64,000 bases of DNA from Pontederia crassipes (GCA_030549335.1 JAUKPH010000017.1:9323501-9387500), one strand, 5' to 3'. Counted from the first letter of the stretch, positions 21,858 to 36,010 are shown. A program made the numbers and translations. The notes: generated by a model not told the origin, from the letters alone.

Positions 21858-24800
21858 TCCATATGTGATGTAATCAACGAGTTATACTTCAACTGTAACT
21901 TGGATGCATAGTAATTAATGTATCAGCTTCAGCATCCCTAATCAGATCATTTGGAAGTGGACTATAATTCTGCACCTTCAACACAGTTGGAACAGAAATT
22001 ATTTCAAAGTACTGCATCACTCGTCCTACACTAAATGCTCCCATCCTCTTTTACGAAAGATTCATTTTTTGGGTCCTCTTGGTTGGCTTCTTGTTCAAAT
22101 ACATGTCAAAGTTCCTGAGTCCCAAGAAATTAACTTGCTTTCTGTCCCTCTGGGCAAATATGCTGATGTAGCTGCTAACGTTACAGCATACAACAGAACT
22201 GCTATAGACTGTATAACAGCTTCTTCATATGTGTGAAGGAAATATTCCTCGTTATTCTTGAGCACCACCATCTTTCCAGTAACATAATTAACTTTCAGGT
22301 TGGTGAATGTCATCCTATCTTTCTGTTGTCCTGAAGTTCATGACCAAGCTACATAAAATGGAGCAAGGTGAACAGAGCAGATATTGCAATCATTTTCAGG
22401 AGGAAACTCATGCTTTTCAACTTCCTGAAAAAAAAAACTCATCATCAGTGTAATCTAGCATTTATGAAATTGGTGACTGGTTCCAAGTAATTTAACTTGA
22501 TAATCTTGCTTATGTAAAACATTTTTAATATAACGTAATAAATGCCAATAATTAGTATGTAGCTCAACTTCTCAATTAAGCCCCAAGTTTTTGTATTATA
22601 TTTTAACCATTAATAGTAAAATAAATTATGCCCATATGTATTTTTGTTCCTTTTTTTATAGTCACATTGAAGGCCATGTGATGAAAGAGGAGAGGTAAAA
22701 AAAAAAAGCGAACCAAGAAAAGAGAAAAAAATTATTTCAATCACGTAGATTTTGAATTTGATTCTTATTAATTATAGAAATTTCAGCTGGAGAAAAATAT
22801 TATTTAAATCTTATCTTCTACGTCTAAAGAAGGTCAGTAAATTTGATTGGGATCAAAAGTAGTTTGAGTAGGTTGTGCAAGCACACTTGAACTTGCATTG
22901 ATGTTTTGAAAGTTGCGAAACGATTCAAAAATTATAAAACATTAATGCAATATAAATAAAAGAGTAAAAGATAAAAAAAAGATGAAATAAAAAATTTGTT
23001 GACAAAGTTCGATTCAAGTTCTTAAGTTATGTCCTTGCTCAGATGTTTGGATCTCAAAACAGAGTTTTACAGTGAAATCCTTCCTTTGAATACGGAAAAA
23101 GGTAATTCTTACATTGGACACACTAGTTTCTTTGCTCCGTAGGTGGCGTGCAAAAAGATGGAAAAAAAAGGTGAAAAGCCCTCTTACATGAAACTAACTC
23201 ATTCGTTCACGGTTAGCGGGATTATGTTCATACTAATAGTCTTAGATTCGATCTTTAAAGTTATCACTATTGGACAGAGTATACTTTTTTGCTCGAACCC
23301 GAACGTTAAATTAGTTAAATGCTGATAACCTCGAACACTAATGAATACATGATAAAAAAAGAACTCACTCAATCTTTTTTTTCTTTTCACTCACGAGATA
23401 AATTGACAAACATTTATAATGACCTCTCAATCTCTCAAGAAATATAATATTTTTTCTACAATAGTCTTTTTTCAATATTTCACTCAAACACAATATATAG
23501 AGAATATTAATAAATTTTAGCATAAGAAGCTTCAAAATTGATTATATTGGACTGCATAATATTTCACATCACATTGGCTCTTTGAAAGTTCTTTTATAAC
23601 CTTCAAAGTTCAATATAAGATTTGTTAACTGGTTGGACAAAAAAAAAAAGAATTAAACGTTAGAACTTTTTAAATTTTATACTCTTATTGTATTTTAGTC
23701 AAACATTCAAATAAACTTTTTTTTTATTCTTTGTCAAGATAATAAACTTATTTACATTTTAACTATTTATAGCTCAACTCAAATCTAATGAAAAGGTTTT
23801 CAAATATCTCTTTTGAATTTAGCCTACTAAAAATTAGTGGTTATAATTTTTCAACTTGATACTTATGCAGTATTTTGATCAATTTTCTGCACAGATGTAC
23901 AAATAACTTGACTATTATTTTTTTCCGAAATTCTAACAATTTGTCCAAATTTCATCTAGACCCAAATCTGATGAAAAGATATTTGAATATCCCATTGAGC
24001 TTCAATCTATTAAAAATTAAGAGAATATTTTTTTAGCTTGAAATTCTTTTATACAGTAATTCAAATGAGACAATATTTTATTTTCTAAAAAATTAAGAGA
24101 AGTATCATTTATACTCATTTTTAATCCAAAAAAGCATAATCAAATATTAAGTTGAATTATAGTGCATATAATTGGACTTTATCTTTTCATACACTTGTCC
24201 CGTTTTTAAATGTGAACATATTTTTTATATGAAAATCGAATTAAAATGGAATTTTTTATGAAAAATAATATGATTTTGTATAATCTTATAGTCATGTCTC
24301 GATTAAAATATAATATGAGATTGTCAAATAGTAATATGAACTTTTAACACAAAATCATATATATTTTTAAATTAATTTTGTTTACATACAAAAATACTAA
24401 TCATAAATATTCAATTTTGTTATCATTAAAAATATACTTAAATAAGATAAAAAAAAGGTATATGTCTAACACGTCCATTAGAATCTCAGTCATGAAATTA
24501 TGCAAATAATGGAATGGCTCTATTTATAAAAACTGTCACCCAAAAATGTTATTAATAATTAATCGAAAAAATATAGCTGAAAGAAGACATTATTTAGATA
24601 TTAATCTTCTCTATCCAAAGTTCCCACTTCACTTGTCATATCATTTTAAATGCAGTCTGCATCAGCATATAATTGCTTTCTAGATATCAAGGACCGGTCA
24701 ACCCAAAAAATCATTTTAAATACAGTCTGCACATTGCTTTGTGTAAATACGTGTACAAAAACCTTCCCCTTTTCTGCGCCAGCTTTGCATTAACGAGGCT

Positions 24801-25283
24801 CATGATTCAGATATAGCTCAACAGAGGCTCATGATCCATGAATAATGAACAGCTCAAGATTGGCAAAAACTTCGATATCAAGCAAAAAGCTTACCAGATT
24901 CCCAAATCGATATTGATTCAGAATTCCCGTCATTTTTACATTACAATGGCAGGGAAACCGCAAGTTCTTTTTTTTTTTGGGTATATTTAGACTAGGATTC
25001 CAATCATATGTAAAGCAAAACATTGTTGATCCGGGAAAGCTCGTCTCTACTAGTACATTGTAAAATGAGTGAGTTTTCCAACTCTGGACCACAATATCAT
25101 ATCTAGGATTCAAAGTTAATTTCAATAACAATTAATCTGTACAAATTCCCCTTTCACTTTTACAACAATATGCTGATCCCGATTGTTAGAAACGAACCTG
25201 CAACACAGATGACAAATTTCCAATATCTTGAGAACACATCTTGCAGTGTGCACTGAATTGTATATGGAAAAAAATGTGTCAAT
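21858..25283. other. Intergenic AT-rich DNA between the two convergent genes
   Basis: The lyase and bromodomain genes converge here, so both 3' UTRs lie at the edges. A 72-residue open frame on the minus strand at 22095-22313 has no recognisable domain. At about 23760-24060 a segment with CAAATCTRATGAAAAG is repeated imperfectly with a spacing near 190 bp. TAAACGTTAGAACTTTT-type debris suggests old repeats, but I cannot classify them. Confidence 0.3.
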
Positions 25284-28200
25284 TCAGAGTTGCAATGCAA
25301 GATTAGAATGTTGTGAATCTACCAGCACACTAGAAGCAGGCGACCTGGGTGACTGCAGCCCAACATTCAGATCTGGTGGTGCCGAAACAGGCTTCATGTT
25401 CTGTAGGCCTTGGGTATCATGGCTGGAATCATGAAAGTGTTGGATAGACTTTGACAAAGACACACTTGGATTGACCACTGAATTCACCTTTTCGGTATTC
25501 AAATTATTGATACGTGCATGGTTGACAAAATTCTTATTATTTCTTGAAATCATATCCAACACTTGAGAATGTGTCGCTACTTCTGACCCATAGTTATCCA
25601 ATTGTTTGGGTGGCATGACAATACCTCCCACTTGAGACAGCTGTTGAAAACCCAGTTGGTTGCTAACACCATTCAAAGTGGGATCCATCGCAGGATTCTG
25701 ATGAAGCTGGAAAGGGGTCCTTGGCCAAATACTATAACCACTACCACCACTCTGTGCTCTAAACCCAATTTCCTTATTCCTCCCAGTTTCAACTTCCTCC
25801 ATAGACTTCATCGATCTATTAGGATTAGTAGATGAAGCAACTGTACGAAGATCCGCAGTGCTTGTGCAGACTGTTTCAACAACCAAACCACTTGAGGGAT
25901 GTTCATCAGCAGATACCCCAGAAGTCGATGATATGGTTAAAGGTTGGGACGAACATACAGGAAATTTACTTAATAGAACTGTCGGAGAATGTTGCGGGAT
26001 ATCATTCTCTCCAATCCAACCATGACCAAACTTCGTCCCGGGAGAAATAACTCTTTCAATTTTCTTGGAAGCAACATCCCAAGCAACAGGACCAAGATTC
26101 GCAGCAAACCTAGCTAAACTCCTTGCATATGCATGCTCCATCTGAAGCCCGACCTGATGCAGAGAGATCTTGTCAGAATGACTAAAAACTGTAGACAATG
26201 GTAAGTATAATAAGATGTACAATTGAAAATATTGAACATATTAAGAGAAATACAATAATTAAGAAAATAGAAATTTATGAAATGCCAAAACTAGGAATCT
26301 TATTTTAGCTAAATATTTTAAAGATATATGACATTTCTTTTTGAAAGTTTTAAAGAAATATGACATGATTGGAAAACCAAAAGTAATGTGACACTTACAG
26401 GCATCAGCTGCTTCCTGTCCCCATCAAATGTCATCAGCACCGATGGCTCACATTCAGGGTTGGAAGACTGAGATTCCTTATATGACATGCGACGATTCTC
26501 ATCTACAACAGAAATCTTCTTCCCATATTTCATCCCACTACTCCTCATTGCAGAGCCTATACAAATAGTTTGTAATCACAACTCTGATTTCCATGTAGAC
26601 GATTGAACATTATCTTGTGAAAAGTAAACCAAACCTGAATTATCTTCATTCTTTTCTGACTTGAGCTCACTCCAATTATGAGCTTCAAGATTCCTAAGGC
26701 CAAAAGGCCTTGTGAGCAACTCCAATGATTTTTCCGGTCCTTTATGGGTTAAATCATGTAACACCTTCGAACCTTGGTCATTGTCACCAGCATTAGCAGG
26801 TGTCGCATTTGAGAAATCGGAACCAGCACGTTCAGCAGGAGAACGACCAAATTTCTTGAAAATACTCTTGCTGGATGGTCTGCCTCTCCTAGCTGGTTTA
26901 GTATGTTCCAGTTCATCATCATCGCTTTCTTGCCTTAGGTTCTCAAAGTCCTTCTTTGCAAGTTCTTGTATAGCACGGGCCTGCAGAAATAGGCAGAAAT
27001 CTGAATGCATGCTTAAAAGACAGTGTAGGCATTCAATTATCCTAAAAGCAGGATATGTAATAACTCGAACAAGGCTCAAACCTGTCTGAAGTAGATAGTG
27101 TCCGGTGCATTGTAACGCATCGCATTAGAGCTTATTAAGAAAACATCTTTCTGCAAATATGTGCAACATATAAGTCACATTCTCTTGAACTTAAAAGCCC
27201 CGAGCCAACGACAGATTCTAAGAAAAGGCAATGATTTAAAAAATGTACAAAGTTATTAAAAATTAGATAAATAATGTGCATCTCAAGAGCTATAACTTAC
27301 AAGATTCATAAATTTGTTAACATACCCCAATTACAACTTCCAAATGTCGATAAGTGAAAAGTGTTTTGGTTAAGAGGACATTCTGAGTTCACTTCCAAAT
27401 TTAAAGTCTCATTTTTTATAATTTTTCATGCACCAAGCACTGGCAACAAACAGATAAAAGTAGCCTTACGTAACTAGAGCCCATCAATTTCTGAAAGGAA
27501 CTAGAGGGATCATGAAACATGATCTTTTCCATAGGAAATTAAATTAGGTATCAAGAAATAAATGTTTTTGGTGTGTAAAAGGATGACTACCAAAGCTTAA
27601 AGTCATCCACAGAATATATGTTACTATGATAGACACCCTTGCTTGATAAGAGCTTCCTCACAAGAACTAACACAACAAAGCTGTCACAATAACTATAGTG
27701 CATTAAAAACCAAGGTGTCGTATCAGATTATAATGCAAAACCTGAGTCCAGAATTTAGCAGAACATTGGCACAAAAGGAATGCAGCATAAAGCAAAAAGA
27801 TCCATAATAAAACTACAAGTAACTCCCAAAAGACAGCATCATAAAATAACAAAAAAGCTGATTGATAACATTGATAACACTTCTTCTGAAGAAGAGCAAA
27901 TCTACTTCCTAACACATGCACAAAGGTATTTTTAAACAAAAGAAAAACCACAACATGATGCTAAAGTTTTTTTTAGTCAACAAACTTCACAGAGGCTACC
28001 TTCAGAAAAAAAAAAACATCACAAACAGATAGAGTATCCTTGAACACACATGAACTATCATATCGAGAATACCATTAACTTTTTAACTGACCTCGAATTG
28101 TTCAAGATTGGCATAAGCTCCCTCTGCGACATTCTTCCGGATGGTTGCGAAATCCATTGGATGCTCAATAATATCATGATAGTCTGGAAGCTAGATGGAA

Positions 28201-29870
28201 ATACACAAAAATACTAAACCACAAAAGCCCAAACAAATCTAGCAGCATACTGCTTTATGTACCACCAGTAATTAGTAAAGGAGTCCATGACGCACCTCAT
28301 CTGGATCCACAGGTTCTGAGAAGACTCCATATGTGTCTTTCCTGAAGCCAAATATATAAATGTCTTATAAGAACAGCTTCAAGGAAGAACTGAAATACTG
28401 GGGGCAGAATACGAGAAAATGGTAACTTAAGGAAGAGAAGAAGAAAAAGCATCAAGTGAGATCCAAATAACAAGTACAGAAAGCTGAGGAAATTCCAGCA
28501 CTCACTTCTGCAGCCTATCGAGGATAAAAACCAACAACTTGCTGTCAGGTAAAGGGGTCGTGGGTCCCGAATCTACTGGCTCTGTGACCAAACAAATAAA
28601 CAAACAACCACATGAGCATCATCCAGACACACAAACACAAAATCCAATTCAACAATATCGGATTTTCCCTGCTCCATTCCTCGAAATTAATGCCAAAAAA
28701 AAAAGGAATCCATAACTCCCCAAACCTTGCAGAGCGCCCGTCGCTTTCGATGCTTGATGCTCCCTCTCTCTCTGAAAATAAAACATAAAAGCAATACGTT
28801 TACCATATCAGTCAAAAAAAAAAACCTGAACAGCACCCAAAAGGAATGAAAAGATAGAAAATGCATCAAAAATGGAATAACGAAGTACTATTCACAATAA
28901 TAAGCGCACAGCAGACAAGACAAAGATCCAGCCTTTTTTAATCTACAGCAGATCAGGGTCAAATTTAACGCTAAAAATTAAGCAAAAGGAAAGGGAAAAG
29001 CAAGAAAAAAATTGCAATCAAACATGAAAAGATGCTTCCTTTTTTATCCCTCTATATCTGAGGAGCAAATGATTAAAAGGCTGACTTAGTCAAACCCCGC
29101 AAACGTTGTCACTGAAAATTGCAAAATAAAAAACGAAGGAAAAAACTCTTGCATTTTACGCGGTGAGCAGAAATGCGTCCAGAAGAAATTATTAGGCAAA
29201 AGAACAAGAAACCGATCCAAACAAAGGAACCCGATCCAAGAAACAAATCCCAATCTAACTGAAACCCCTGCGAGATCCGCGATCCAAAAGGTCGCACAAA
29301 CCAAATCTACAGTTTAAATCTTCTGCAGTCCACCCAAAAGCCTCGAAATTTAAAAAGGAAATCATCCGCCTCCACTTTTTTTCCCGCATCTTCGGGGACA
29401 ATTGGCTCCAATTCCAGTACCTTGCAGCGGCGCTCGGCGGGGGAAACGGAATCGGAGTCCGGACCGGAGGGGGACTCGGGGACGCAGCGGCGACTCGGGG
29501 AGATGTGGAGGACATGGCGAAGCTTTTTCGGCCTTCGCCCGCTGGATCCCACTCCGTCCTCGTCAGAGGAGGCGGACGGCTCGGCAGAGGCATCTGGATT
29601 CCGACGGGCGGAGCGGCGGACAGGGGTGGCGGAGGACGGGAGGCGGGCGGGGGGGTTAGGGTTAGGGTTTACTATGTCATTGGCTTCGTCCTGGAGCTTC
29701 TGGAGGCGGAGGTTGCGCTTCTGGAGGTCGATCAGTGAGGGGCGGCCCTTCTTCTTCCGCTTCGTCGGCGCTGCCGCTGCCGTTGCCGCCGCCGTTGCCG
29801 CCTTCGTGTTGCCCATTTCCACTCCCTTTCTCTCTCCTCCCCCACAGACTCTCTCTCCCCCCTCCTCCAC
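25284..29870 (-). CDS. Bromodomain protein of the plant BRD1/BRD2/BRD13 type, 9 exons
   Basis: Reads acetyl-lysine on histones; the Arabidopsis relatives are subunits of BRM-type SWI/SNF remodelling complexes in the nucleus. Exons in transcript order: 29870-29421, 28771-28726, 28581-28506, 28341-28296, 28190-28092, 27150-27082, 26980-26635, 26556-26399, 26153-25284. All are GT-AG and in phase, giving 719 residues from the first ATG, or 701 if MGNTKAAT is the true start. The N-terminus has an alanine run and a basic KRKKKGRPSLIDLQKRNL, a usual opening of this family. The bromodomain spans about 175-275: PDYHDIIEHPMDF in the ZA region and NAMRYNAPD, with Asn253 as the acetyl-lysine-binding residue. 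A KPARRGRPSSKS basic stretch follows. The Ser/Gln-rich C-terminus ends with PPDLNVG (689-695), an EAR-like motif. Exon 1 is GC-rich, later exons are not. Confidence 0.93.
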
Positions 29871-30010
29871 CCCTCTCTCATTCTCGCTCCTCTACTAGCT
29901 CCCCTCTTTTTCTCTCTCTAGAAACACGTGACAAAATTTTGTTTATTTTTTATTTTTGGGGATTTTATTTTTTTATTTGGTTTTTAAGTTTTTTTGGTGG
30001 ACCGCTTTGT
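29871..30010 (-). promoter_or_regulatory. Promoter and leader region of the bromodomain gene, with a G-box
   Basis: The bases immediately upstream of the gene are a GA-rich leader (CT-rich as printed) and then a CACGTG G-box at 29925-29930, about 55 bp from the first ATG. No clear TATA box is seen, as in many housekeeping-type plant promoters. G-boxes bind bHLH and bZIP factors; use of this one is unproven. Confidence 0.4.
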
Positions 30011-33000
30011 AGTCAACCCAGGAATAACGACAAGTACAAGACCCCGTGGGACCCAGGGGTTTTCGAACGGGTAATAGCGCTCCTCGTGGTTCCGTTGGCT
30101 GTGTCCGCATACAAGTTCTCGTGCGGACGCTCCTTCTTGTGGATTGTCAGAGTAGTCTCAGCCCAATAAAAGGATTTCTCAAAGCCCAACTGAACTATTT
30201 TTTTAATTTAAAGTTTTTTTAAATTTTAAATTTTAAACCAATAAAAATATATTTTTTTATGTTATAACACATTTTTCTACTATTTCTATTTTGAAAATAT
30301 TTTTTTATTTTCTAAAATAAAATAACCTACTTTGGCCAGTGCATAGTTATAACAATTAGAAATTTTCATTCGGATCGAAACGATTGAATTGATTGGTGTG
30401 ACCAAATAAAAATAAAATATTATAATTTTAAAAGATATGTTAAATCAAATTATATATTATCCATAATCATATAAAATGGCATGATAAGTTAAAATTTAAA
30501 ATCTAATACATATTAATTAATAAACAATAATTTTATATTAATATTTAATAATTTTTAATGTAAATATTTCATATAAAAATGAAGTCACAATTAACATTTA
30601 TTGAAATAACCATTATATATTATATATTAAAATGTTAAAAAATAGAATGTATATAAATATAAAGTAGCTTAATATTAATAATTTATAAAATAAAAAAATA
30701 ATGGATAAAAAAGTTGTACAAATAGATAGTCTCAAATAAACGATAATAAAAAAAGGTAAAACAAAGTCTAAATATTAAATGAAGAGAGAAAAGGAAAAAT
30801 AAAACATATACAAATGAGATAATTCCCAGTAGAAAGTGAGGGAAAGACCATCCATATAAAAACGACTTGAGAGATGATGCGGCTAAAATAATTTTTGGTT
30901 GGCTAAATATTTTTTCCTCTCAGCCAGTTCACAATTCTACTCAGTTTTAATTGATATTTTATCGGCTTAAGATGGTTCAAGCAGTCCAATCTCACTCAAA
31001 AGTTACATAGATTCACTATCTATGATTAATCTAATGGCAATAAATGGAGGTGGGATGGTATTATCCCTAAAAAGAGTAGCACAAACATTAAACTCAATTA
31101 AATAATATAAATCACTAAATATCGATTCAATTATTTTATCATGTATAATTTAATATTTAATTCTCAAGCTTAATATCTCTAACTTTGTTAGATATAAATA
31201 TATTATTATTTTAAATTTATATAGGCTAAAACATGAGTGGTTTCCTATTAAGGAAAAAATTGCATGCGGTAAAATGGTAAAATACTAATTTTTAATTTTT
31301 AAATCTAAAATTTTATGATATATCATCCATATTTTTGTGGTAGTAACTGAATTAATATTTAATATTTTTCATTAAAAATATAATGATAAGCTAGATTTAT
31401 AATTATTAAAAAGTTCGTGAAAAATAATTACCAAGTGGAACCCAAAAATATTAATATTAAAAACAAATTTTAAATGTATAATTAAACAAAAATAACAAGA
31501 ATAAAATATTATTTGTTTTGTTTTTACAAAATATTATATGACATACTTTTAGTATTTTTATTAACTAAAAGAACACATCCCAAATATTATATGACATACT
31601 TTTAGTATTTTTATTAACTAAAAGAACACATCCCATCTTCTTCTTTTCTCTTTTTATTCATAATCTTTTTTTCATTTTTCTTTCCTTGTTTTGTCACTTC
31701 GCATTTATTTATTTAAATTCTCTATCATCGTTAATATTTTCCGTCATTTTTTTCTATCATAATTCTTTCTTCTTCAACTTTTTTAGTTAATTGCCTTCAC
31801 GACGTCCATTAAATCTTTTTTTATTCTCTATTTATAAATTTGTAAAAAGTATTCAATAGTTTATGTAGCATAGTCTACTTGTTCACCGAGTAAGTGAAAG
31901 AATGTCAAGAGATTTTATATTTGGAATTTTTAAGTGACAATGGTAAAAATTAGATTGGTACAAATATTTTTTTTTCTCAATCTTAGATTGTAATTACTTC
32001 ATGTTAAAAATATTTAATATATAAGCCTTTGTTGCATATATTTCATTATTGTAAAAAATACCATAATTTAAAAAATCTAGAATATACATTTTATATTTTG
32101 AAAGAAAAACAAAACCTATTTGAATATTTTAAACATTTTCTTTGCAAAATATCTAATTTGAAAACATTAAACATAGAAAGTTTATTAAGATCACTCAAGG
32201 ATTTTTTTTAATATTTCATTTTGTTCATTTGCAGCTTATTTTTAAATTTGTTTGTACCTGGTGAAATGTTGTTTTCTGTAAATCTTATTATATTTTTTAC
32301 TAATATAATAATTTTTCTTGATCTATTTATTTTATTTAATTACTTTACAACTTTTCTTTTAATTACAAACTATTATTTTTAATTTTAAAGGAAATACACT
32401 TGCTAAGAGAAAATAGTGCCAACTTACTTGTTATCATTTTCTTCCCCTTTTTTTTCTAATATCTTTTACTCAAATAGTTTTCATCCTTTATTATAAATTA
32501 TTAATTCTGATGTAAAAAAGCTACAATATCTAGTGGAAAAAATCACAGACCATCATAAAAAATATATCTATTTTGTAAGAAAATAAAATTAATTTATAAG
32601 ATAATTTTCTTAATTGTCCATAATGTTAAACATTCTTTGGAGTATATTTAGAATCTTCTCCTTTTTAATGTATTTTTTATTATTTTGTTATTTTGTTAAT
32701 TAACATAAAAAAGTTAATAATTATGTCAGAAAATTCATAACCAGCAAATGAATAATGAATGACATACATTATCACGAAAGCAATTATTTACCAAGTTTGA
32801 ATTTAACCATTTTTTCCTTTGCAGATATTTTTTAACTTGAAGATTTTTTCCTATAAAAAGTGTCATTAACACTACATCAAAAGCAAAATAATATAGGTGG
32901 AGAATTAGACACATAGCGAAAGTAGAAGTCATCGTGTGTTCTAACTAACTTAAATTTAAATTTGTATGTTATTTGTAAAGTTAGTTAGTAGTTAAAAACT

Positions 33001-33245
33001 TAGTAATATTTGTAATGCTTGCTTTTTAGCTAACTAAAAAATTATATTAATATTTTATCTTTTTATACTTTAATGTAGAAGCCGTCATTTTGTCATAGCT
33101 TGTATGCTGACAAAAGTTATTTAATAATAGAAAAGCTTAGTAATTTGTAGTACTTTAGTTAATTTAAAATGTTTATAACATTATTTTATCTATTCTTATA
33201 TATTGGAAAATCAAAAGTTGTCATGTACTCTAACTAATTAAAATA
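30011..33245. other. Long AT-rich intergenic region with small tandem repeats
   Basis: No gene seen over 3.2 kb. At 31528-31634 a 54-bp unit (AAATATTATATGACATAC...) is present twice in perfect tandem. From about 32926 to 33245 an imperfect 140-150-bp unit (GTCAT..TCTAACTAA... TTAGTAAT..TTTGTA) occurs two and a half times. The CACTA element at 33246 is inserted into the last, and this repeat resumes at its 3' side (ATAATTTATATATTAATTG). Confidence 0.5.
31528..31634. repeat. Perfect 54-bp tandem duplication
   Basis: Two adjacent copies at 31528-31581 and 31582-31634, starting AAATATTATATGACAT and ending AAGAACACATCCC, with no differences visible. Probably a replication slippage or repair product. 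Confidence 0.9.
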
Positions 33246-33263
33246 CACTATAAGAACATGGGC

Positions 33264-34830
33264 GCTTAGCGACGTAAAATAGCGTCGCATAAGAGGTGAC
33301 GCTACATACACGCCACTAGCGCTTTTATGGTGTCCACTTTGCGTCACAACAACGAAACGCTATTTGCCTCTCGTTAGCATCTCATTAGCGTATTCTTAGC
33401 TATTCATGAAATAGACGCTAATACTGACGCAATGGAGACGCTACGTAGACGCTATTATTGTGTGCCACAGAGCAAAAATGCGCGACAGAATCTAGTGCCG
33501 TTCTCGCGTCGACCACGATCGACGCGAAACTCGCGTCGCAAGCTTTGCGGCTCTAAAGCGACGCTATATGGCGTCACAGGCTTAGGAGACGCTATGTAGA
33601 CGCGAATGTATATCTATATCACTATTTGTTTTATATTTAAACCCTATATATGATATATACTATATGTTAATCAATAAATTAATTAAATATTATATTAGTA
33701 TTATCAACATATATATGTATTCGTACATGATTACCCATATTATATATATGTATTACACGATTATATATATATATATATATGTATTTTTACATGATAGGAG
33801 TGTTCCTAAATATATAATTTGTTATCTATATTATTTATGTTATCTATACATACAATATATATAATATCTTAATTATGCATATATTGTTATTATATACTTA
33901 ATCATGAAATTACGGTGGTTGAATTAAGAGAGTGATTTGCTACAAATTATTCCATTTTAGCGTCTCCGTAGAGACTCAATAGCGTCAACTTCGCGTCTAA
34001 CTAGAGCGATGTCGACGCTATGGTGACACTATCGGCATCTTTGTAGCATCGCCGACTTGAGACACGACAAGGTTTTAGACGCCAGTTCGGCGCTACGGGG
34101 TCGTTAAAAGTACCTAGCGACTCAATAGCGTCTATATTGCGCCTCCTTAGCTGACTTTTTATCCCATTCACTTAATCGGGCACATATAGACATATAAATA
34201 CACGTATATACTTATACTTATATATAATAAGTACATATATACATATTATGAACACGTAATCTCACACATATAAACATATACACATATATTCACTTCGAAT
34301 AAGTATACATATACACGTTATCTATATATGACTCGCACATGTATAGACGTAAACATACACATATATATTTATAATACATATAGATATACATACATGATAG
34401 ATTTATAATACTTAATCTCCCACACGTAGACATATACATACACATATATTACATATATATATATATACACAATTTTGTTATAGACACATATACATTTAGA
34501 CTTATAATTTTATATACATACATGATAGATTGTCGGAAGGAAATAAAACAATTGGAACGGAGCACAATGCGATGAGACGCTATATTGATAAATAATATTA
34601 CATACATACTAGAAAATTTGAAAAAGACTTTTAATTAGCATCTCACTGGCGTCGCATTTGTGGGACGCTACATCTATGGCGACGCCCCTACGACGCTATG
34701 GTGTTGCTACATTAGCTTAACGACACATTAGCTTCTTCATAGCGTCGCACTAGCCAAATTTTGATAGAAGCAGCGCCTACATTGCATCTACGTAGCGTCG
34801 CGTCCTTGGGAGACGCTAAAAAGTTTACTT
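33264..34830. repeat. 5' subterminal repeat arrays of the CACTA element in three clusters
   Basis: Short words TAGCGTCG, GACGCTA and near variants recur in both orientations at about 33264-33600, 33955-34165 and 34635-34830. Two TA-rich blocks (33605-33950 and 34165-34620, with TATATACATA words) separate them. In En/Spm such subterminal repeats are the binding sites of the TNPA protein and are needed for transposition. Three separated clusters over 1.6 kb is a long 5' array. Confidence 0.8.
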
Positions 34831-34859
34831 AAATCCCTAACCCCTCTTCTTCGTTTTCA

Positions 34860-35642
34860 CTATTACTATTTTACCTTCCACCGTCCGACGCCCGACCTCC
34901 GACGCCCGATACCCGATGCCCGACGTCGACGATCAACTCCTCTGACGCCCATCGCCCGACGTCGATGAACGACTCCTCCGATGCCCGACGCCTCCGCCGC
35001 CCTCCGCCATCGACGCCTTCAGCCTCCTCCGTCTCTGCCTATGCTGCCTCCGCCTCCACCGCCGACGCCTTCAGCCTCCTCCACCTCTGCCTCTGCTGCC
35101 TCCGCCGTCGATGCCTATGCCTCTTCTGCCTCCGACGCCTTCGCCTCCCTCGCCGTCGCCGCCTCCTCCTCCACCGCCCTCCTCCTCCTCCACCGCGCCG
35201 ACGTTTGCCTCCACCGCCCTCCACCTACACTGCCGCCTCCTCCTCCACCAAGTCCCTCCGCCGCCCTCTGCCTCCACCGCCTTCTCCTCTGACGTCCGCC
35301 CTCCGCCTCCACCTCCTCCACTGCGCCCCTCCGCCTACTCCACTGCCTCCTCCATCGCGCCCGTCCGCCACCTCCACCGCACCCCTCCACCGCCCTCCGC
35401 CACCTCGCCGACGTTCGCCTCCGCCTCCACTGCCTCCTCCTCCTCCTCCCTCTGCCTCGTCTGCCCTCCACCACCGCATCCTCCTCTTCCACCGCCTTCC
35501 GCCAACGCGCCGATGTTCGCCTCCGCCGCCACCGTCTCCTCCTCCTCCCTCTGCCTCGTCCGCCCGCCGACTATGCTCCTCTATCGGCCGTCGCCCACTA
35601 CTTTCCTCCACCGCCATCTCTCACCGGTTAAGAAGGTACTAG
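34860..35642 (+). other. GC-rich trinucleotide-like block inside the CACTA element
   Basis: Bases shift from AT-rich to strongly C/G-rich: CGACGCCCGAC words at 34885-34985, then CCTCCGCC/CTCCACCG-type cryptic triplets to about 35630. Several frames stay open at once; the one at 34965-35642 would give 225 residues of Pro, Ser, Arg and Leu. Openness in many frames is expected from triplet-like composition, so I do not call a gene. It could be an expanded coding or UTR segment of the original transposase gene, or captured host sequence. Confidence 0.5.
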
Positions 35643-36010
35643 CCCGCCACCATATTAAGTTAATTATTAATGCATGAAGTTAAATACTACTTAATTACTT
35701 GAAAGTTATAAACTAATGCATATTAAGTTAAATACTACTCAATTACTTGATTATTTTGTTATTAAGTTAGTTGGTAATGCATGTTTAGTTAAATACTACT
35801 TAATTACTTGAAACTATTGTTGTTAAGTTAGTTACTAAGAATGTACTAAGTTAGTAATGCATGTTAAGTTAAACTATTTTTTTCATAATTCTAGAACCTC
35901 TTTTTGATCATGTTCTCATAAATTTTACTAAGGATGTACTTCCACATTCTTGGTGATAAAATGAGATTATGATTCGACGATGAAGTACTTGAAATATGTG
36001 ATTTGGACTT

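Noticed and set aside
22095-22313. 72-residue minus-strand frame ending in a hydrophobic stretch
   Set aside because: It has one possible membrane segment but no recognisable family, no partner exons, and lies just beyond the lyase 3' end.
29402-29898. Plus-strand frames over the start of the bromodomain gene
   Set aside because: Shadows of GC-rich exon 1, which has the family-typical basic GRPSLIDLQKR segment on the minus strand.
34965-35677. Several overlapping proline/serine/alanine-rich frames on both strands
   Set aside because: Simultaneous openness in many frames follows from the CCTCCGCC-type composition; no domain or splice context supports a gene.
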